Shown one piece after another: positions 1 through 9,723 of a stretch of 64,000 nt of DNA (positions within the stretch are counted from its first letter, which is position 1; the number at the start of each line of letters is the position of its first letter). Position numbers and translations under genes: made by a program. The notes under the pieces were generated by a model. That model had not been told where the DNA came from. It did not search any database and saw nothing but the letters and a program-made list of their open reading frames with translations. The stretch is from Psychromonas sp. psych-6C06 (GTDB lineage: Bacteria; Pseudomonadota; Gammaproteobacteria; Enterobacterales; Psychromonadaceae): assembly GCF_002835465.1 (NCBI RefSeq), contig NZ_PIZM01000006.1, positions 434,001-498,000 on the forward strand. The letters are read 5' to 3'.

Positions 1-778
1 TAACTGGTTCATACCAGCCCCTTAAGGTAAATGGAGTCATGCTGATAGCTTGGTTTAACTGAAGCAATTGTTTGTTGAGGTGATGGTTTGTTGCTTTGTT
101 CAAAGAGTCCCAAATAAATAGGTTACCACGATCACTGGTTAATTCTATACGGCTACCACTGCCTAAATGCTCCTGTGCTGTTAATTGTTGAATAATCATT
201 GCATTACTAATTTCAGCTACAAGGTAAGCAATCGGTTCGCCATTAAGATAAATAAGCTGTAATAACCTGATACTAATTGTATTGCCTGTTGGGGTTACTT
301 GTATATAGCGCTCTTTTTGTCGAAGTTTGTTTATCTCTTTTACCGTTAAGGTAAGTGGCGTGTCACTGTTGTTAACAATGGCATTGCCATCAAGATTAAA
401 TAATGAAACCTGTTTAAAAATAGGAATATTATCGATTCTTCGTTGAACGACGAGCTGTTTTAATAGCTTTTTAAGCTTAAATAAGCTGGTACCTAACCCG
501 TACGCCATGGACATACCGGCGTTTCTATTATGGAAAAAGGTGTTGATTGTTTGATCAACTGATAAGACACGAATGTTATCCTGCGAAACATCAAAAAAGT
601 AGCTAAGGGCATAGGCGTAGTGGGCTACTTTTAATTCCAATTCACTGTGTTGTGATTCTTTAAGTTTGTTTTGTCCGAGATTTACTACCGTTAAAACAAG
701 GATTAAATAAGCGGCTAGAACAACTGCTGCAATGATAATAGCTGTTTTGCTGGAAATGAATTTAGGTAACTTAGTCAT
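1..778 (-). CDS. Membrane-anchored sensory protein, 3' end cut off by window edge
   Basis: An open frame runs on the minus strand from the ATG at 778 to the window edge, giving 259 codons with no stop. The protein has a basic N-terminus, one hydrophobic segment at about residues 13-34 and then a long extracytoplasmic-looking region (VDQTINTFF, FNLDGNAIV, YLVAEIS) of the kind seen in Cache/PAS-like periplasmic sensor domains. The output domain (histidine kinase, diguanylate cyclase or chemoreceptor) would lie beyond the window. It starts 8 bp after the stop of the solute-binding protein gene, so the two are probably one operon, with the binding protein possibly presenting a ligand. The domain family is inferred from overall pattern only. 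Confidence 0.7.
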   Translation of the reverse strand, partial: MTKLPKFISSKTAIIIAAVVLAAYLILVLTVVNLGQNKLKESQHSELELKVAHYAYALSYFFDVSQDNIRVLSVDQTINTFFHNRNAGMSMAYGLGTSLFKLKKLLKQLVVQRRIDNIPIFKQVSLFNLDGNAIVNNSDTPLTLTVKEINKLRQKERYIQVTPTGNTISIRLLQLIYLNGEPIAYLVAEISNAMIIQQLTAQEHLGSGSRIELTSDRGNLFIWDSLNKATNHHLNKQLLQLNQAISMTPFTLRGWYEPV

Positions 779-786
779 TGATTAAC

Positions 787-1704
787 TTATGATTTTTGAT
801 TAAAAAAATCATTGTAAAAGTGAAACACCGAAGGATAATATTTATCCACTAATTTATTATATATTCCTTCTTTTTTGAGATGTCTTAGGTATAAGTTGAA
901 AGCATGGCGAAGTTCAGGAGAGTTTTTACGGAAAGCAACAGCCATTCGCTGGTCTTCTGAAATCGGTCCGATTATTTTTATTTCACCAGGCCACCTTTGT
1001 AATGCAATCAATGCATCTGGCACATCGAGTAAAGTTGTTTCAGCATCGTTGTTTAAGATTGCAGGCACCATTTCGTTTAGTTTTCTCGCTTTAACTGGCA
1101 ATATAATATTAGCGCCTGTCTCATATAAATTATACAGGTCGGGATCTAAGCAGGAGTGTTTCATTGCTAATACGTCCACATCACTAATTAGTTTTTTAAC
1201 CTGTTTGATATCTTTTGTCGTTGATTGGCTCGGCTTGATAGGGGAAAGTGGTGAGTCCGCTCGAGCAATTAGCCATACTGCAGAAGGAAAGTATGTATCG
1301 GAAAAATCGACTACCTGCTTACGCCACTCGAGGATTGTCGCTCCGTTCGCGATAATATCACCCGCTATTGCCTGTCGTTGTTCTCCGATAACGACTTGAC
1401 CGTTTTTGTAATGCGCACTTTCGCCATTGAGTAGCGTAAACACGTTAGCCCAATTCGCTCTAACATATTCATAGCGTACCCCTAAATGTTTCGCAAAACC
1501 TTTCATTAACTCTACATCAAGGCCACCTTCAATGCTTTTCCCGCCTTGCGTATATTGGGTCACAAAATTGGCATAGGGAACACCAATGTGACGTAAAACA
1601 CCATCAGCTTGGATCTCTTTAAGATCTCTTGCTTGTAATGTCAAAGGACACATTACAAGCAAGAAAATGGTTAATAACCATTTTACCTTTATATTTATAA
1701 ACAC
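787..1704 (-). CDS. Periplasmic amino-acid-type solute-binding protein (SBP_bac_3 family)
   Basis: The product is 305 aa with a signal peptide of about 25 residues ending in LTLQA. The remainder has the layout of family 3 extracellular solute-binding proteins: GVLRHIGVPYANF near the N-terminus, GGLDVELMKGFAKHLG for the first lobe, the VDFSDTYF motif, and RKNSPELRHAFNLYL near the C-terminus. The start is GTG at 1704 with a strong AGAGGGTGA ribosome-binding site just upstream. No transporter permease or ATPase is adjacent; instead the next gene is a membrane sensor, so it may act in signalling rather than uptake. The ligand cannot be told from sequence. Confidence 0.8.
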   Translation of the reverse strand: MFINIKVKWLLTIFLLVMCPLTLQARDLKEIQADGVLRHIGVPYANFVTQYTQGGKSIEGGLDVELMKGFAKHLGVRYEYVRANWANVFTLLNGESAHYKNGQVVIGEQRQAIAGDIIANGATILEWRKQVVDFSDTYFPSAVWLIARADSPLSPIKPSQSTTKDIKQVKKLISDVDVLAMKHSCLDPDLYNLYETGANIILPVKARKLNEMVPAILNNDAETTLLDVPDALIALQRWPGEIKIIGPISEDQRMAVAFRKNSPELRHAFNLYLRHLKKEGIYNKLVDKYYPSVFHFYNDFFNQKS

Positions 1705-1809
1705 TTTGTCACCCTCTTAATAGTCATAATCATTTCATTGTGAAGAAAGGGATTGCCCATGTCTTTAAAAGCATAGGCAACTTTGACATAAAGGTGACTA
1801 CTTTTTTGA

Positions 1810-3213
1810 TTAAATATTTTGATATACAGTGGTCATCGCATCAACTAATTGAATTACATCCTGTTCACTGTGGAATAGGTGCGTTGAAATTCTTAGTGCG
1901 TGGACATCTTCCGCATCACTAGAAAGTAATTTGAAATCCGTAGTACGAACAATAAAGCCTGTTTCCTCACGTAGCCTGTCTCTAAAAGCGGTTAATTGAG
2001 CAAGATCGTGTTGATCTTCAAAGGGGTTGAAGGTTGTCAGACCACTGCTTAAAGAAGCTATGTTAGGTGCGTAAAGTTGTGCGTCTGGAAACGCTTCAAC
2101 TAATAGGGTTTTACAAAGTTGACTGAGTTGTAAAACGCGTGCTTCAATTTTTTCTCGTCCGATATCATCCCATAGAAGGCAGGCATCACACAGCGCTTGT
2201 TTAGCTGGATAGTTGTCATTGCCTATGTATTGTAATTGCAATTGCGTACCTAAGTAATCAGCATGACCTAGTGAGGAGTTCACGAACCATAGTGGGTTAT
2301 CTCGGTCTGCCCAGTATTCATCTAATCGGCTGGCATTATCACGTACAAATAAAATGCCCGTTGCACCAGGCCCGCATTGCCATTTATGACCAGATCCTGC
2401 GTAAAAGTCACAGCCAATATCATTGAAATTAAGATCAAACATACCGATAGTATGCGCACCATCAATGAGGGTTGGAATGGCGTTAGGGATCGCCACCTCT
2501 TGGCAGATTCGTTTTGCAGGGAGGGCTGTGCCGGTTTTATAGGTGATATGCGAAAAACAGATCAGGCGAACACGTGACCCATATTCAACGACAGCATTAG
2601 CAAAAACGTCAAGAAAGTCTTGTTCAGTAATTGGGTTATCTTTTGTAAAAACAGGAATATCAAGATAAACCACTTCTACGCCAGTACGTTGACTGAGTAT
2701 GTGGAAAGGTGAATTCGCGGCTACATGTTCATGATGGGTCGTTAAAATCACGTCACCAGCTTCAAAATGCAGCCCATGCAGAATGCTACACATACCGTCG
2801 GTAGTATTTCGACTTAAGATTATTTCGTGTGGTTGTGCACCAAACCCTGGGGCTATTTGAGCGACCATTTCTGATACATATGGCCAGCTACCAAATTTCC
2901 CCTGCATATCCCATGGATTTTTAGCTACGATGCGATTGTTGTGATCATAACTATTTAACACTGACTTTGGCATTGAGCCAGTGGTGCCAATATTCATATA
3001 AGTGGTTTTTTTATCGAGTGAAAATTGTTTTTGAACCTGTTTCCAAAAATGCTTTTCTGAATGGTGTTTATTTGGTTTTTTCCACTGTGTACCTGCTTGT
3101 AGCTCGGTACTTATTGTTGCTGCGCTTAGTCCTGCAATAGCAATCCCTGCACTGCTTTTTAAAAAGTGGCGGCGTGCTAAAGAGGTTGTGTTTTTATCGT
3201 CCATATCACTCAT
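1810..3213 (-). CDS. Tat-exported class V aminotransferase-fold PLP enzyme
   Basis: The protein is 467 aa from the ATG at 3213, which has GGAG about 8 bp upstream; an upstream TTG at 3225 overlaps that ribosome-binding site and is unlikely. The N-terminus carries a twin-arginine signal (ARRHFLKSS, Arg14-Arg15) followed by a hydrophobic stretch. The body is a fold type I PLP enzyme of the cysteine desulfurase / isopenicillin N epimerase group, with DGAHTIG (Asp251) and GSGHKW, Lys277 being the likely Schiff-base lysine. Export of such an enzyme implies cofactor loading before Tat transport. Substrate and pathway are unknown, and the neighbours do not help. Confidence 0.75.
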   Translation of the reverse strand: MSDMDDKNTTSLARRHFLKSSAGIAIAGLSAATISTELQAGTQWKKPNKHHSEKHFWKQVQKQFSLDKKTTYMNIGTTGSMPKSVLNSYDHNNRIVAKNPWDMQGKFGSWPYVSEMVAQIAPGFGAQPHEIILSRNTTDGMCSILHGLHFEAGDVILTTHHEHVAANSPFHILSQRTGVEVVYLDIPVFTKDNPITEQDFLDVFANAVVEYGSRVRLICFSHITYKTGTALPAKRICQEVAIPNAIPTLIDGAHTIGMFDLNFNDIGCDFYAGSGHKWQCGPGATGILFVRDNASRLDEYWADRDNPLWFVNSSLGHADYLGTQLQLQYIGNDNYPAKQALCDACLLWDDIGREKIEARVLQLSQLCKTLLVEAFPDAQLYAPNIASLSSGLTTFNPFEDQHDLAQLTAFRDRLREETGFIVRTTDFKLLSSDAEDVHALRISTHLFHSEQDVIQLVDAMTTVYQNI

Positions 3214-3526
3214 TCTTAACTCCAACTATGATGTTTCAGGAATTATTGAGGTTAGATTAAAATTGTGACTGTATTGTTTATATTTATTTGTTAAGTTGTT
3301 TTTGCACTCAAAATTTGAGATGGATCATCTAAATAGTTATGGCTCTATTGATGCATGTTGTTATAGCTAGGGTTGGCATAGCGTTTAAAAAATGTTCATT
3401 AAGAAACTTAAATTTGATGGGGTTCACGTTTTTCTTGCTGTATACTTCGCGACCCAATAAACACCTTTAATGCAATATTGCTAGTTCGCTAGTTAATATC
3501 AATTAACTTAGACTAGGAATAATATC
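3214..3526. other. Divergent intergenic region
   Basis: This 313-bp gap separates the Tat-exported enzyme from ybiT and must hold promoters for both. A TATACT hexamer at 3441-3446 is a plausible -10 for ybiT, but no convincing -35 lies at the right distance. No ORF, repeat or strong hairpin was seen. Confidence 0.4.
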
Positions 3527-5131
3527 GTGATCGCAACTTCTAATATCACCATGCAATTTGGCCCAGAGCCACTATTTGAAAATATCTCTGCCAAGTTTGG
3601 CAACGGCAACCGCTACGGACTTATCGGTGCCAACGGCTGTGGCAAATCAACTTTTATGAAGATTCTCAGTGGTGCATTAATTCCAACCTCTGGCAATGTC
3701 TCTATCACACCGGGTTATAAAGTGGGCACATTAAGCCAAGATCAGTTCGCCTTTGAAGCGTACAGTGTGATTGATACGGTTATCATGGGAGACACTGCAC
3801 TTTGGAAGATCAAGCAGGAGCGTGATGCAATTTACGCCAAAGCGGATATGAGCGAAGAAGATGGCATGCGTGTTGGCGATCTTGAAAGCCAGTTTGCAGA
3901 GATGGATGGTTATAGTGCAGAGAGTCGCGCTGGCGAAATTTTACTGGATGCTGGAATTGAAGAGTCATTCCATTACGGTTTAATGCAACAGGTTGCCCCT
4001 GGCTGGAAGCTACGTGTTTTACTCGCACAGGCACTATTTGCGAACCCAGAAATATTACTGCTCGATGAACCAACTAATAACTTGGACATTCATACTATCA
4101 GTTGGTTAGAAACAGAACTTAATAAACGAAAATGCACCATGATCATCATTTCGCATGATCGCCATTTCTTAAATGCAGTGTGCACACATATGGCTGATAT
4201 CGATTACGGTGAGTTGCGTATTTACCCGGGTAACTATGAATACTTTTTAGCGCAGTCTGCTTTGTTACGTGAGCAATTACTAGCAGGAAATGCTAAGAAA
4301 AGCGCAGAAATTGAAGAGCTTCAAGACTTCGTTAATCGCTTTGGTGCTAACGCTTCAAAAGCGAAGCAAGCCAGTTCTCGAGCGAAAAAAATGGATAAAA
4401 TAAAGCTTGATGATGTGAAATCCTCAAGTCGTATTACACCGAGTATCAGCTTTGCGCCGGGTAAAAAAATGCACCGCCAAGCTTTAGTCTTAGAAAAGTT
4501 AGGGCACGGTTTTGAAGAGGGAAAACTTTTTGAAAATGGTGACTTAATTTTGGAAGCGGGCGCTAAACTTGCGATTATCGGTGAAAATGGGGTTGGTAAA
4601 ACGACTTTTTTACGTTGTTTAGTCAATGAGTTAACGGCACAAGAAGGTGTCGTTAAATGGTCTGAAAATGCCACTATCGGTTATTGCCCTCAGGACAGTG
4701 GACATCTATTTGATAACGACTTAACGATCATGGATTGGATGACCCAATATCGTCGTCCATGCCATAATGATCTGATGGTACGCGGAATGTTAGGGCGTTT
4801 ACTATTTAGTGAAGACGATGCCAATAAAAAAGCGCGTAACTGCTCTGGTGGAGAGAAAAATCGCCTATTATTTGGTAAGTTAATGATGTCTGATCTCAAC
4901 GTATTGATTATGGATGAGCCAACTAACCATATGGATATGGAAGCGATTGAAGCATTAAATAATGCCTTAAAAGTCTTTGAGGGCACTTTGATTGTGGTTA
5001 GTCATGATCGTGAATTTGTATCATCCTTAGCAACACGCATTATTGACATAAAAGATAAGCAGGTTGTTGATTTTCAAGGAACGTTAGAAGAATACCTCGC
5101 AAGTCAAGCAGAGGCTAAAAAAGTCGCTTAG
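3527..5131 (+). CDS. ybiT: ABC-F family ATPase YbiT
   Basis: A 534-aa soluble protein has two ABC ATPase domains. The first Walker A is GANGCGKST (residues 34-42) with the [11 protein letters not shown] Walker B and a degenerate signature ([12 protein letters not shown]) typical of YbiT. A charged linker follows, then the second Walker [10 protein letters not shown], signature CSGGEKNRL and Walker [12 protein letters not shown]. There are no membrane segments, as expected for ABC-F proteins that act on ribosomes. The length matches E. coli YbiT (about 530 aa). The start is GTG at 3527, which aligns with the family N-terminus. A GC-poor hairpin at 5142-5168 and a MITE-like element follow the stop. 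Confidence 0.93.
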   Translation: MIATSNITMQFGPEPLFENISAKFGNGNRYGLIGANGCGKSTFMKILSGALIPTSGNVSITPGYKVGTLSQDQFAFEAYSVIDTVIMGDTALWKIKQERDAIYAKADMSEEDGMRVGDLESQFAEMDGYSAESRAGEILLDAGIEESFHYGLMQQVAPGWKLRVLLAQALFANPEILLLDEPTNNLDIHTISWLETELNKRKCTMIIISHDRHFLNAVCTHMADIDYGELRIYPGNYEYFLAQSALLREQLLAGNAKKSAEIEELQDFVNRFGANASKAKQASSRAKKMDKIKLDDVKSSSRITPSISFAPGKKMHRQALVLEKLGHGFEEGKLFENGDLILEAGAKLAIIGENGVGKTTFLRCLVNELTAQEGVVKWSENATIGYCPQDSGHLFDNDLTIMDWMTQYRRPCHNDLMVRGMLGRLLFSEDDANKKARNCSGGEKNRLLFGKLMMSDLNVLIMDEPTNHMDMEAIEALNNALKVFEGTLIVVSHDREFVSSLATRIIDIKDKQVVDFQGTLEEYLASQAEAKKVA

Positions 5132-5179
5132 TTGTCTTTGTATGAAGCACTGAAGTTAACAGTGCTTCATCGCCGATTA

Positions 5180-5340
5180 ATACCAAATCCACTAAATAAC
5201 TGATCAATCTTGCTGGTTAAAAGAAGCTATTTCAGCGTTAAAAATTTCGTAAAGGGAACAACCATTTACATCAATTTTCGCCTTGAACTAACTACTTTTT
5301 CCGGCGTAATATTTGATCACTATATTAGCGGAATTGGTAT
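5180..5340. repeat. MITE-like repeat family 1, copy A
   Basis: This 161-bp element begins ATACCAAATCC and ends GGAATTGGTAT. Near-identical, same-length copies lie at 17571-17731 and 42287-42447. The two halves are imperfect reverse complements (for example TACCAA, CTAA and GATCA recur at matching positions from each end), so the element can fold into one long hairpin. There is no coding capacity. It sits between the convergent ybiT and DsbA-like genes and ends 6 bp from the latter's stop codon, so it could act as a shared 3' end. Confidence 0.9.
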
Positions 5341-5346
5341 AACTAT

Positions 5347-5964
5347 CTATTTCTCTAAGAGAAATTTAATCGTTTCACTCATATCTTCTTTTTTATCATG
5401 GCCCGATGTGATCACTTCATATTTACCTTTTACAATGAAAGTAGGTACCGATTGTATCTCGCTTTGTTTCGATAATAGCTCTACTTGGTCAACACGTTTT
5501 TTCAGTTCATCTAACTGTTGTTCGTTGTAGCTAATTGGGCTTACTAAACCACGAGATTCAAATACTTTAAGCATGGCTGCTGTTTGCTCATCAGCGCTAC
5601 TCTCTTTAGGCATTTGGAAAGTCGCAAATAGATCTAACATAAACTGATGATCTGGGGTGCCATTGCTTTGCATTTCAGCTGCATAATAAAACATAGCCGC
5701 AACGTAAGAGGGTTGATTAAAGACCACATGCATTTTAGCGATATCTTGACCGATAGCTTGTTGTAAAGTTGGAATGATATCTTCCATGTTTCTACAATGG
5801 ATACAGCTCAATGAGAATACTTCTGTGACAGGCGCAAACTGGGTGCTGTCTATTGCTTCAGGTAAACGCTTATATTGTTTCCCCTCTTCAGGAACAGGTG
5901 CTTTACTACAAGCGCTAAGTAGGGTGATAAGCGCGAAGCCGATAAATAAGCGATTTAATTTCAT
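5347..5964 (-). CDS. DsbA-like thiol:disulfide interchange lipoprotein
   Basis: The product is 205 aa. The N-terminus is a lipoprotein signal with lipobox LLSAC (Cys19). The thioredoxin-fold motif CIHC (Cys54, Cys57) follows VTEVFSLS, and the cis-Pro loop appears as IQSVPTFIV. This is the DsbA family layout, but membrane-anchored by lipid and with CIHC rather than the usual CPHC. The start at 5964 was chosen over an upstream ATG at 6057 because it has AAGGTAAT just upstream and gives a proper signal peptide. The likely role is oxidation or isomerisation of periplasmic proteins. No DsbB partner is nearby. Confidence 0.85.
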   Translation of the reverse strand: MKLNRLFIGFALITLLSACSKAPVPEEGKQYKRLPEAIDSTQFAPVTEVFSLSCIHCRNMEDIIPTLQQAIGQDIAKMHVVFNQPSYVAAMFYYAAEMQSNGTPDHQFMLDLFATFQMPKESSADEQTAAMLKVFESRGLVSPISYNEQQLDELKKRVDQVELLSKQSEIQSVPTFIVKGKYEVITSGHDKKEDMSETIKFLLEK

Positions 5965-6086
5965 GGTATTACCTTGTTTAAAAGTGATTAAGTAAAATGC
6001 TGAACTTTTTGGGTGTTTAATGTTCAAAGTAGATAATACATTGACTGTGACATTCAATCATCCGTAATCCTAAAATAGGAGCTATT

Positions 6087-6548
6087 TTGATAAAAAAAGT
6101 GACCAACTATCTTTCATCGCTGTTAAACGTTGATGAGGATGAACAAAAAAGCGATCATCGTGTCGCTATCGCCTCGCTCTTATGCGCCGTTGCCTACGCG
6201 GATCATAATTCTTCAGAGATTGAGCTTGATGCGATAAAACACTGTTTAATCAAACTACTTAAAATAACAAAAGATGAAGTGGAAACCATGATGCAACTTG
6301 CACAGCAAGATATGCTTGAATCTAATTCCATTTTTGATTTTACCTCTTTATTGTCGGATCTTGAGCACGATGAGCGCATTAATGTGATAGAAATGATGTG
6401 GCAGGTTGCTTATGCAGATGCATATTTAGATGAGATTGAAGAAGCAATAATTCGTCGTGTGGCTGGGCTATTATATGTTCCCCATAGCGAATTTATTCGC
6501 ACTAAATTAAAAGTGTTAGCAAGCCTTGAGAAGTCTTCTGGGAATTAA
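6087..6548 (+). CDS. TerB-like (tellurite resistance TerB family) protein
   Basis: A 153-aa acidic helical protein has the TerB-family pattern: RVAIASLLCAVAYADHNSSEIELDAI in the first half and a second acidic repeat, WQVAYADAYLDEIEEAIIRRVAGLL. The paired D/E-rich helices are thought to bind metal ions in this family. The start is TTG at 6087 with AGGAG 5 bp upstream. It stands alone, with no other ter genes nearby, so tellurite resistance itself is not implied. It converges on gorA across a shared hairpin. Confidence 0.75.
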   Translation: MIKKVTNYLSSLLNVDEDEQKSDHRVAIASLLCAVAYADHNSSEIELDAIKHCLIKLLKITKDEVETMMQLAQQDMLESNSIFDFTSLLSDLEHDERINVIEMMWQVAYADAYLDEIEEAIIRRVAGLLYVPHSEFIRTKLKVLASLEKSSGN

Positions 6549-6549
6549 A

Positions 6550-6595
6550 AGCGCAGTAATAATCAGAGATAAACTGCTCTGATTATTACTGCGCT
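6550..6595. terminator. Bidirectional terminator between TerB-like gene and gorA
   Basis: A perfect 19-bp stem (AGCGCAGTAATAATCAGAG with its reverse complement) encloses an 8-nt loop between two convergent genes. On the minus strand it is followed by TTTTAA. Confidence 0.85.
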
Positions 6596-6612
6596 AAAAG
6601 AGAAGCTAGCGC

Positions 6613-7977
6613 CTAGCGCATCGTCACAAATTCCTCAGATCCCGTTGGGTGGATTGCAACTGCACTATCAAAATCAGCTTTAGTTGCGCCCATTTTCATC
6701 GCAACCGCAAAGCCTTGAATCATTTCATCAACCGCAAAGCCAATACCATGTAGCCCAACGACCACTTCATTTTCACCTGCACAAACCAATTTCATTTTGC
6801 ACGGTTGGCGGTGTTGCGTCACTGCTGTATACATTGCAGTAAAACCTGATTGATAGACTTTAACGTCACTTTCGCCATATTGTGCGATCGCTTCAGCTTC
6901 TGTTAAGCCGATCGTACCAATAGGTGGATGGCTAAATACCACTGTTGGGATCAAGTTGTAATCCATTTTTGCGTTAGTTTGCCCATTGAATAAACGCTCA
7001 GAAAGTTGACGACCTGCTTTTACAGCCACAGGGGTTAACTCGACACCGCCCTCCATAATATCGCCAACACAATAGATTCCGGGAATATTCGTCTGTTGGT
7101 ATTCATCTACCTTGATATAGCCACGCGCGTTAGTTTCAACACCCGTTGCCTGTAGGTTGATTACATCCGTCGCAGGGTGGCGACCTATTGCCCAAATTAG
7201 CGTGTCGACATTGTACGACTCACCATTTTCAATATGTAGTGTTAAGCTACCATCGGGTTCTTTAACAACCTCTTTAGGCGTTGAATGTGTATGTAGAGTG
7301 GGTCCTTCTGCTGCCATCACTTCAACAAGAGTATCAACGATTAACGGATCAAAGCTACGCAGTGGCGACGCTTTACGCACAAAAAGGTGTGTTTCTGTGC
7401 CTAATGCACTTAATACGCCTGCAATCTCAACGGCAATATAGCCCGCACCAACGACCGCTACTCGTTTGGGTTGTTCAACAATATCAAAGAACCCATTTGA
7501 GTCGATACCAAATTCAGCACCAGGAATATTAGGGATAGAAGGGCGTCCTCCCGTTGCAATGGTGATATGTTTAGCTGTGTAATGTTTCCCATCAACCTCA
7601 ACGGTATTTTTATCTACAAAAGTCGCAAAACCTTTGATCACTTCAACTTTATTATTACCTAAAACACGGTCATAAGAATCATGAATTCGGCCAATGTAGG
7701 CTTGACGATTCTCTACCATTTTTGCCCAGCTAAAGGCTTTCACATCTAAATCAAACCCATAATCAGGTGCATATAAATTTATTGCTTCAGCCACTTGTGC
7801 GCCATGCCACATCACTTTTTTAGGTACACAACCGACGTTAACACAGGTGCCACCTAAGTCTTTCGCTTCAATAATCGCTACTTTTGCACCATACATCGAC
7901 GCACGATTTGCTGATGCGATACCGCCACTGCCACCACCAATACAGATATAATCAAAATCAAATTGTTGTTCGCTCAT
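6613..7977 (-). CDS. gorA: Glutathione-disulfide reductase
   Basis: The 454-aa flavoprotein reduces oxidised glutathione with NADPH in the cytoplasm. It has the FAD-binding [13 protein letters not shown] motif at the N-terminus, the redox-active [13 protein letters not shown] (Cys45/Cys50), a second Rossmann motif [11 protein letters not shown], the GDI FAD motif (YCVGDIMEG) and the C-terminal catalytic HPTGSEE (His443/Glu448). The length fits GorA (about 450 aa). It is a single gene, with convergent terminators downstream. Confidence 0.95.
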   Translation of the reverse strand: MSEQQFDFDYICIGGGSGGIASANRASMYGAKVAIIEAKDLGGTCVNVGCVPKKVMWHGAQVAEAINLYAPDYGFDLDVKAFSWAKMVENRQAYIGRIHDSYDRVLGNNKVEVIKGFATFVDKNTVEVDGKHYTAKHITIATGGRPSIPNIPGAEFGIDSNGFFDIVEQPKRVAVVGAGYIAVEIAGVLSALGTETHLFVRKASPLRSFDPLIVDTLVEVMAAEGPTLHTHSTPKEVVKEPDGSLTLHIENGESYNVDTLIWAIGRHPATDVINLQATGVETNARGYIKVDEYQQTNIPGIYCVGDIMEGGVELTPVAVKAGRQLSERLFNGQTNAKMDYNLIPTVVFSHPPIGTIGLTEAEAIAQYGESDVKVYQSGFTAMYTAVTQHRQPCKMKLVCAGENEVVVGLHGIGFAVDEMIQGFAVAMKMGATKADFDSAVAIHPTGSEEFVTMR

Positions 7978-8029
7978 CGTTTACCTCGTTGTTTTAAATG
8001 GTTTGTTATTATGGAATGTTGTTCTGTAA

Positions 8030-8217
8030 AATTTAAGTTTTGTTCAACACAATACGTTTTGAGTAAGGAAGACGGAATGTGATTTCGTCATTCTAAGCAA
8101 ATTCTTCTAACGGATAGCAAAGGATTTTTAGTTTTGCATTACGTTTTATTTGATGTAGTCAAAGATAACAAGAGCAAGGTATGTTGAACCCTTAGGGCAA
8201 CATTTGTTGCAAAAATA
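8030..8217 (+). repeat. Multi-hairpin repeat family 2, partial copy 1
   Basis: About 190 bp between gorA and serC match, in the same orientation, the longer copy at 13101-13392, and match 52115-52400 in reverse. Shared landmarks are TGTTCAACACAA followed by TTTTGAG, a TCATTCTAA block, TAACGG..AGCAAA and GTTGAACCC..GGGCAACATTTGTTG. This copy lacks the last ~100 bp of the family. No ORF is present. Confidence 0.8.
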
Positions 8218-8312
8218 AGCTTGAAAGACCAGCATCTCCAACTATTTTACATATCGCTAGGGATTGTATGATGTAAAGGCGAGAGCTGCACCCTCTTTTA
8301 AATTGGATAAGT

Positions 8313-8342
8313 TTAATAATGGGCCCTTTAGACCCATTATTA
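8313..8342 (-). terminator. Probable serC terminator
   Basis: TAATAATGGG and its reverse complement CCCATTATTA form a 10-bp stem just past the serC stop. The following T tract on the minus strand is weak, so termination strength is uncertain. Confidence 0.5.
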
Positions 8343-8346
8343 ACTA

Positions 8347-9471
8347 TTATGCGTTAACTTGTTGATATGCCCAGTACAACCAAGGCATTAACGCTTCAAG
8401 ATCACTTTGTTCAACGGTACTGCCACACCAGATTCTTAAACCGCTCGGTGCGTCTTTGTAAGCATTGATATCAAAGGCCACTTGATGCTCTGCGAGTAAC
8501 TTAATAAATTGTTTAAGTTGCTCATCACTTAATGCAACCGATAGGCAAACGCTGGTATTAGATCGCGTAGCCTCTGTTTCTGCTAAGAAGTTGATCCATT
8601 CGTGCTGTGCAACAAATTGACTCAATACAGCTAGGTTATCCTGTGATTTTTTAATACTCGCATCCACACCGCCTATCTCTTTGATCCAATTTAATGCATC
8701 TTGATAATCGGCAACACACAGCATAGAAGGGGTGTTAATTGTTGCGCCCTCAAAAATCCCTTCAATTAATTTACCGCCTGCGGTTAATCGGAAAATCTTT
8801 GGTAGTGGCCAACTCGGTGTGTAGCTTTCTAAGCGCTCAACTGCACGTGGACTTAAAATAATCATCCCATGACCACCTTCACCACCTAATACTTTCTGCC
8901 AACTAAAGGTAGTAACATCAAGCTTTTCCCACGGCATCTGCATTGCAAAAACTGCGGAAGTTGCATCACAAATGGTTAATCCTTCACGTTCATCGGAAAT
9001 AAAGTCAGCACTTTCAACTTTGACACCCGATGTCGTGCCATTCCAGGTGAAAATGCAGTCATGCTTCGGGTTAACCTGGGAAAGGTCTGGTAACTGCCCA
9101 TAACCGGCTTTTATCTCATTTATATTGTCTAGTTTTAACTGTTTGCTAATATCTGCAAACCAACCTTGTCCAAAGGACTCCCAGTAACACACATCAACCG
9201 GGCGAGCGCCAAGCACAGACCACATGATCATCTCCATTGCACCCGTATCGGAAGCGGGCACAATACCCACACGATAACCTTCAGGTAGTTTTAGAAGCGT
9301 TGCGGTATCACTAATTACTTTCTGTAATGCATCTTTACCGACTTTTGCACGATGAGAACGCCCTAAAGTGGAGAGATCTAGTTGATTAATATCGTAACCC
9401 GGGCGTTTAGCACAGGGGCCAGATGAGAAATTAGGATTAGCTGGTTTGATGCTAGGTTGGTTAACACTCAT
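8347..9471 (-). CDS. serC: Phosphoserine aminotransferase, alphaproteobacterial/archaeal-type subfamily
   Basis: A 374-aa PLP enzyme for serine (and probably pyridoxal 5'-phosphate) synthesis that converts 3-phosphohydroxypyruvate and glutamate to phosphoserine. It has [12 protein letters not shown] near the N-terminus, the GRSHRA motif, WNGTTSGV, the ATSAVFAM aspartate loop and the [13 protein letters not shown] block holding the PLP lysine. It does not resemble the usual gammaproteobacterial SerC in sequence; the motifs match the subfamily otherwise seen mainly in alphaproteobacteria and some archaea. The gene is monocistronic. Acquisition by transfer is an inference. Confidence 0.85.
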   Translation of the reverse strand: MSVNQPSIKPANPNFSSGPCAKRPGYDINQLDLSTLGRSHRAKVGKDALQKVISDTATLLKLPEGYRVGIVPASDTGAMEMIMWSVLGARPVDVCYWESFGQGWFADISKQLKLDNINEIKAGYGQLPDLSQVNPKHDCIFTWNGTTSGVKVESADFISDEREGLTICDATSAVFAMQMPWEKLDVTTFSWQKVLGGEGGHGMIILSPRAVERLESYTPSWPLPKIFRLTAGGKLIEGIFEGATINTPSMLCVADYQDALNWIKEIGGVDASIKKSQDNLAVLSQFVAQHEWINFLAETEATRSNTSVCLSVALSDEQLKQFIKLLAEHQVAFDINAYKDAPSGLRIWCGSTVEQSDLEALMPWLYWAYQQVNA

Positions 9472-9682
9472 TGATTAAAAGTCCTTTATAAGCAATTGCT
9501 AGAAATAGCAAAATACACCAGTGTGTAACGGCAAGCAATGGAAACTGGGCTTATTAGTTTTTTTCATCCACATAATGAAAATAATCATCAGTATTAACTA
9601 TGCGCAAGTTGGCATTTTTAGTGGTGATTTTATTTTATTGTTGGAATTGTAAGCAGTTGAGTCGAGTTTCATTAAAAGGTGC

Positions 9683-9710
9683 TTTACATTATTTTTGGCT
9701 TAGGTATTAT
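9683..9710 (+). promoter_or_regulatory. tRNA-Trp promoter
   Basis: TTTACA at 9683-9688 and TATTAT at 9705-9710 are separated by 16 bp. A GC-rich discriminator (ACCGCG) follows, typical of stringently controlled tRNA promoters, and the mature tRNA starts 13 bp after the -10. Confidence 0.75.
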
Positions 9711-9723
9711 TCACCGCGTCTGC

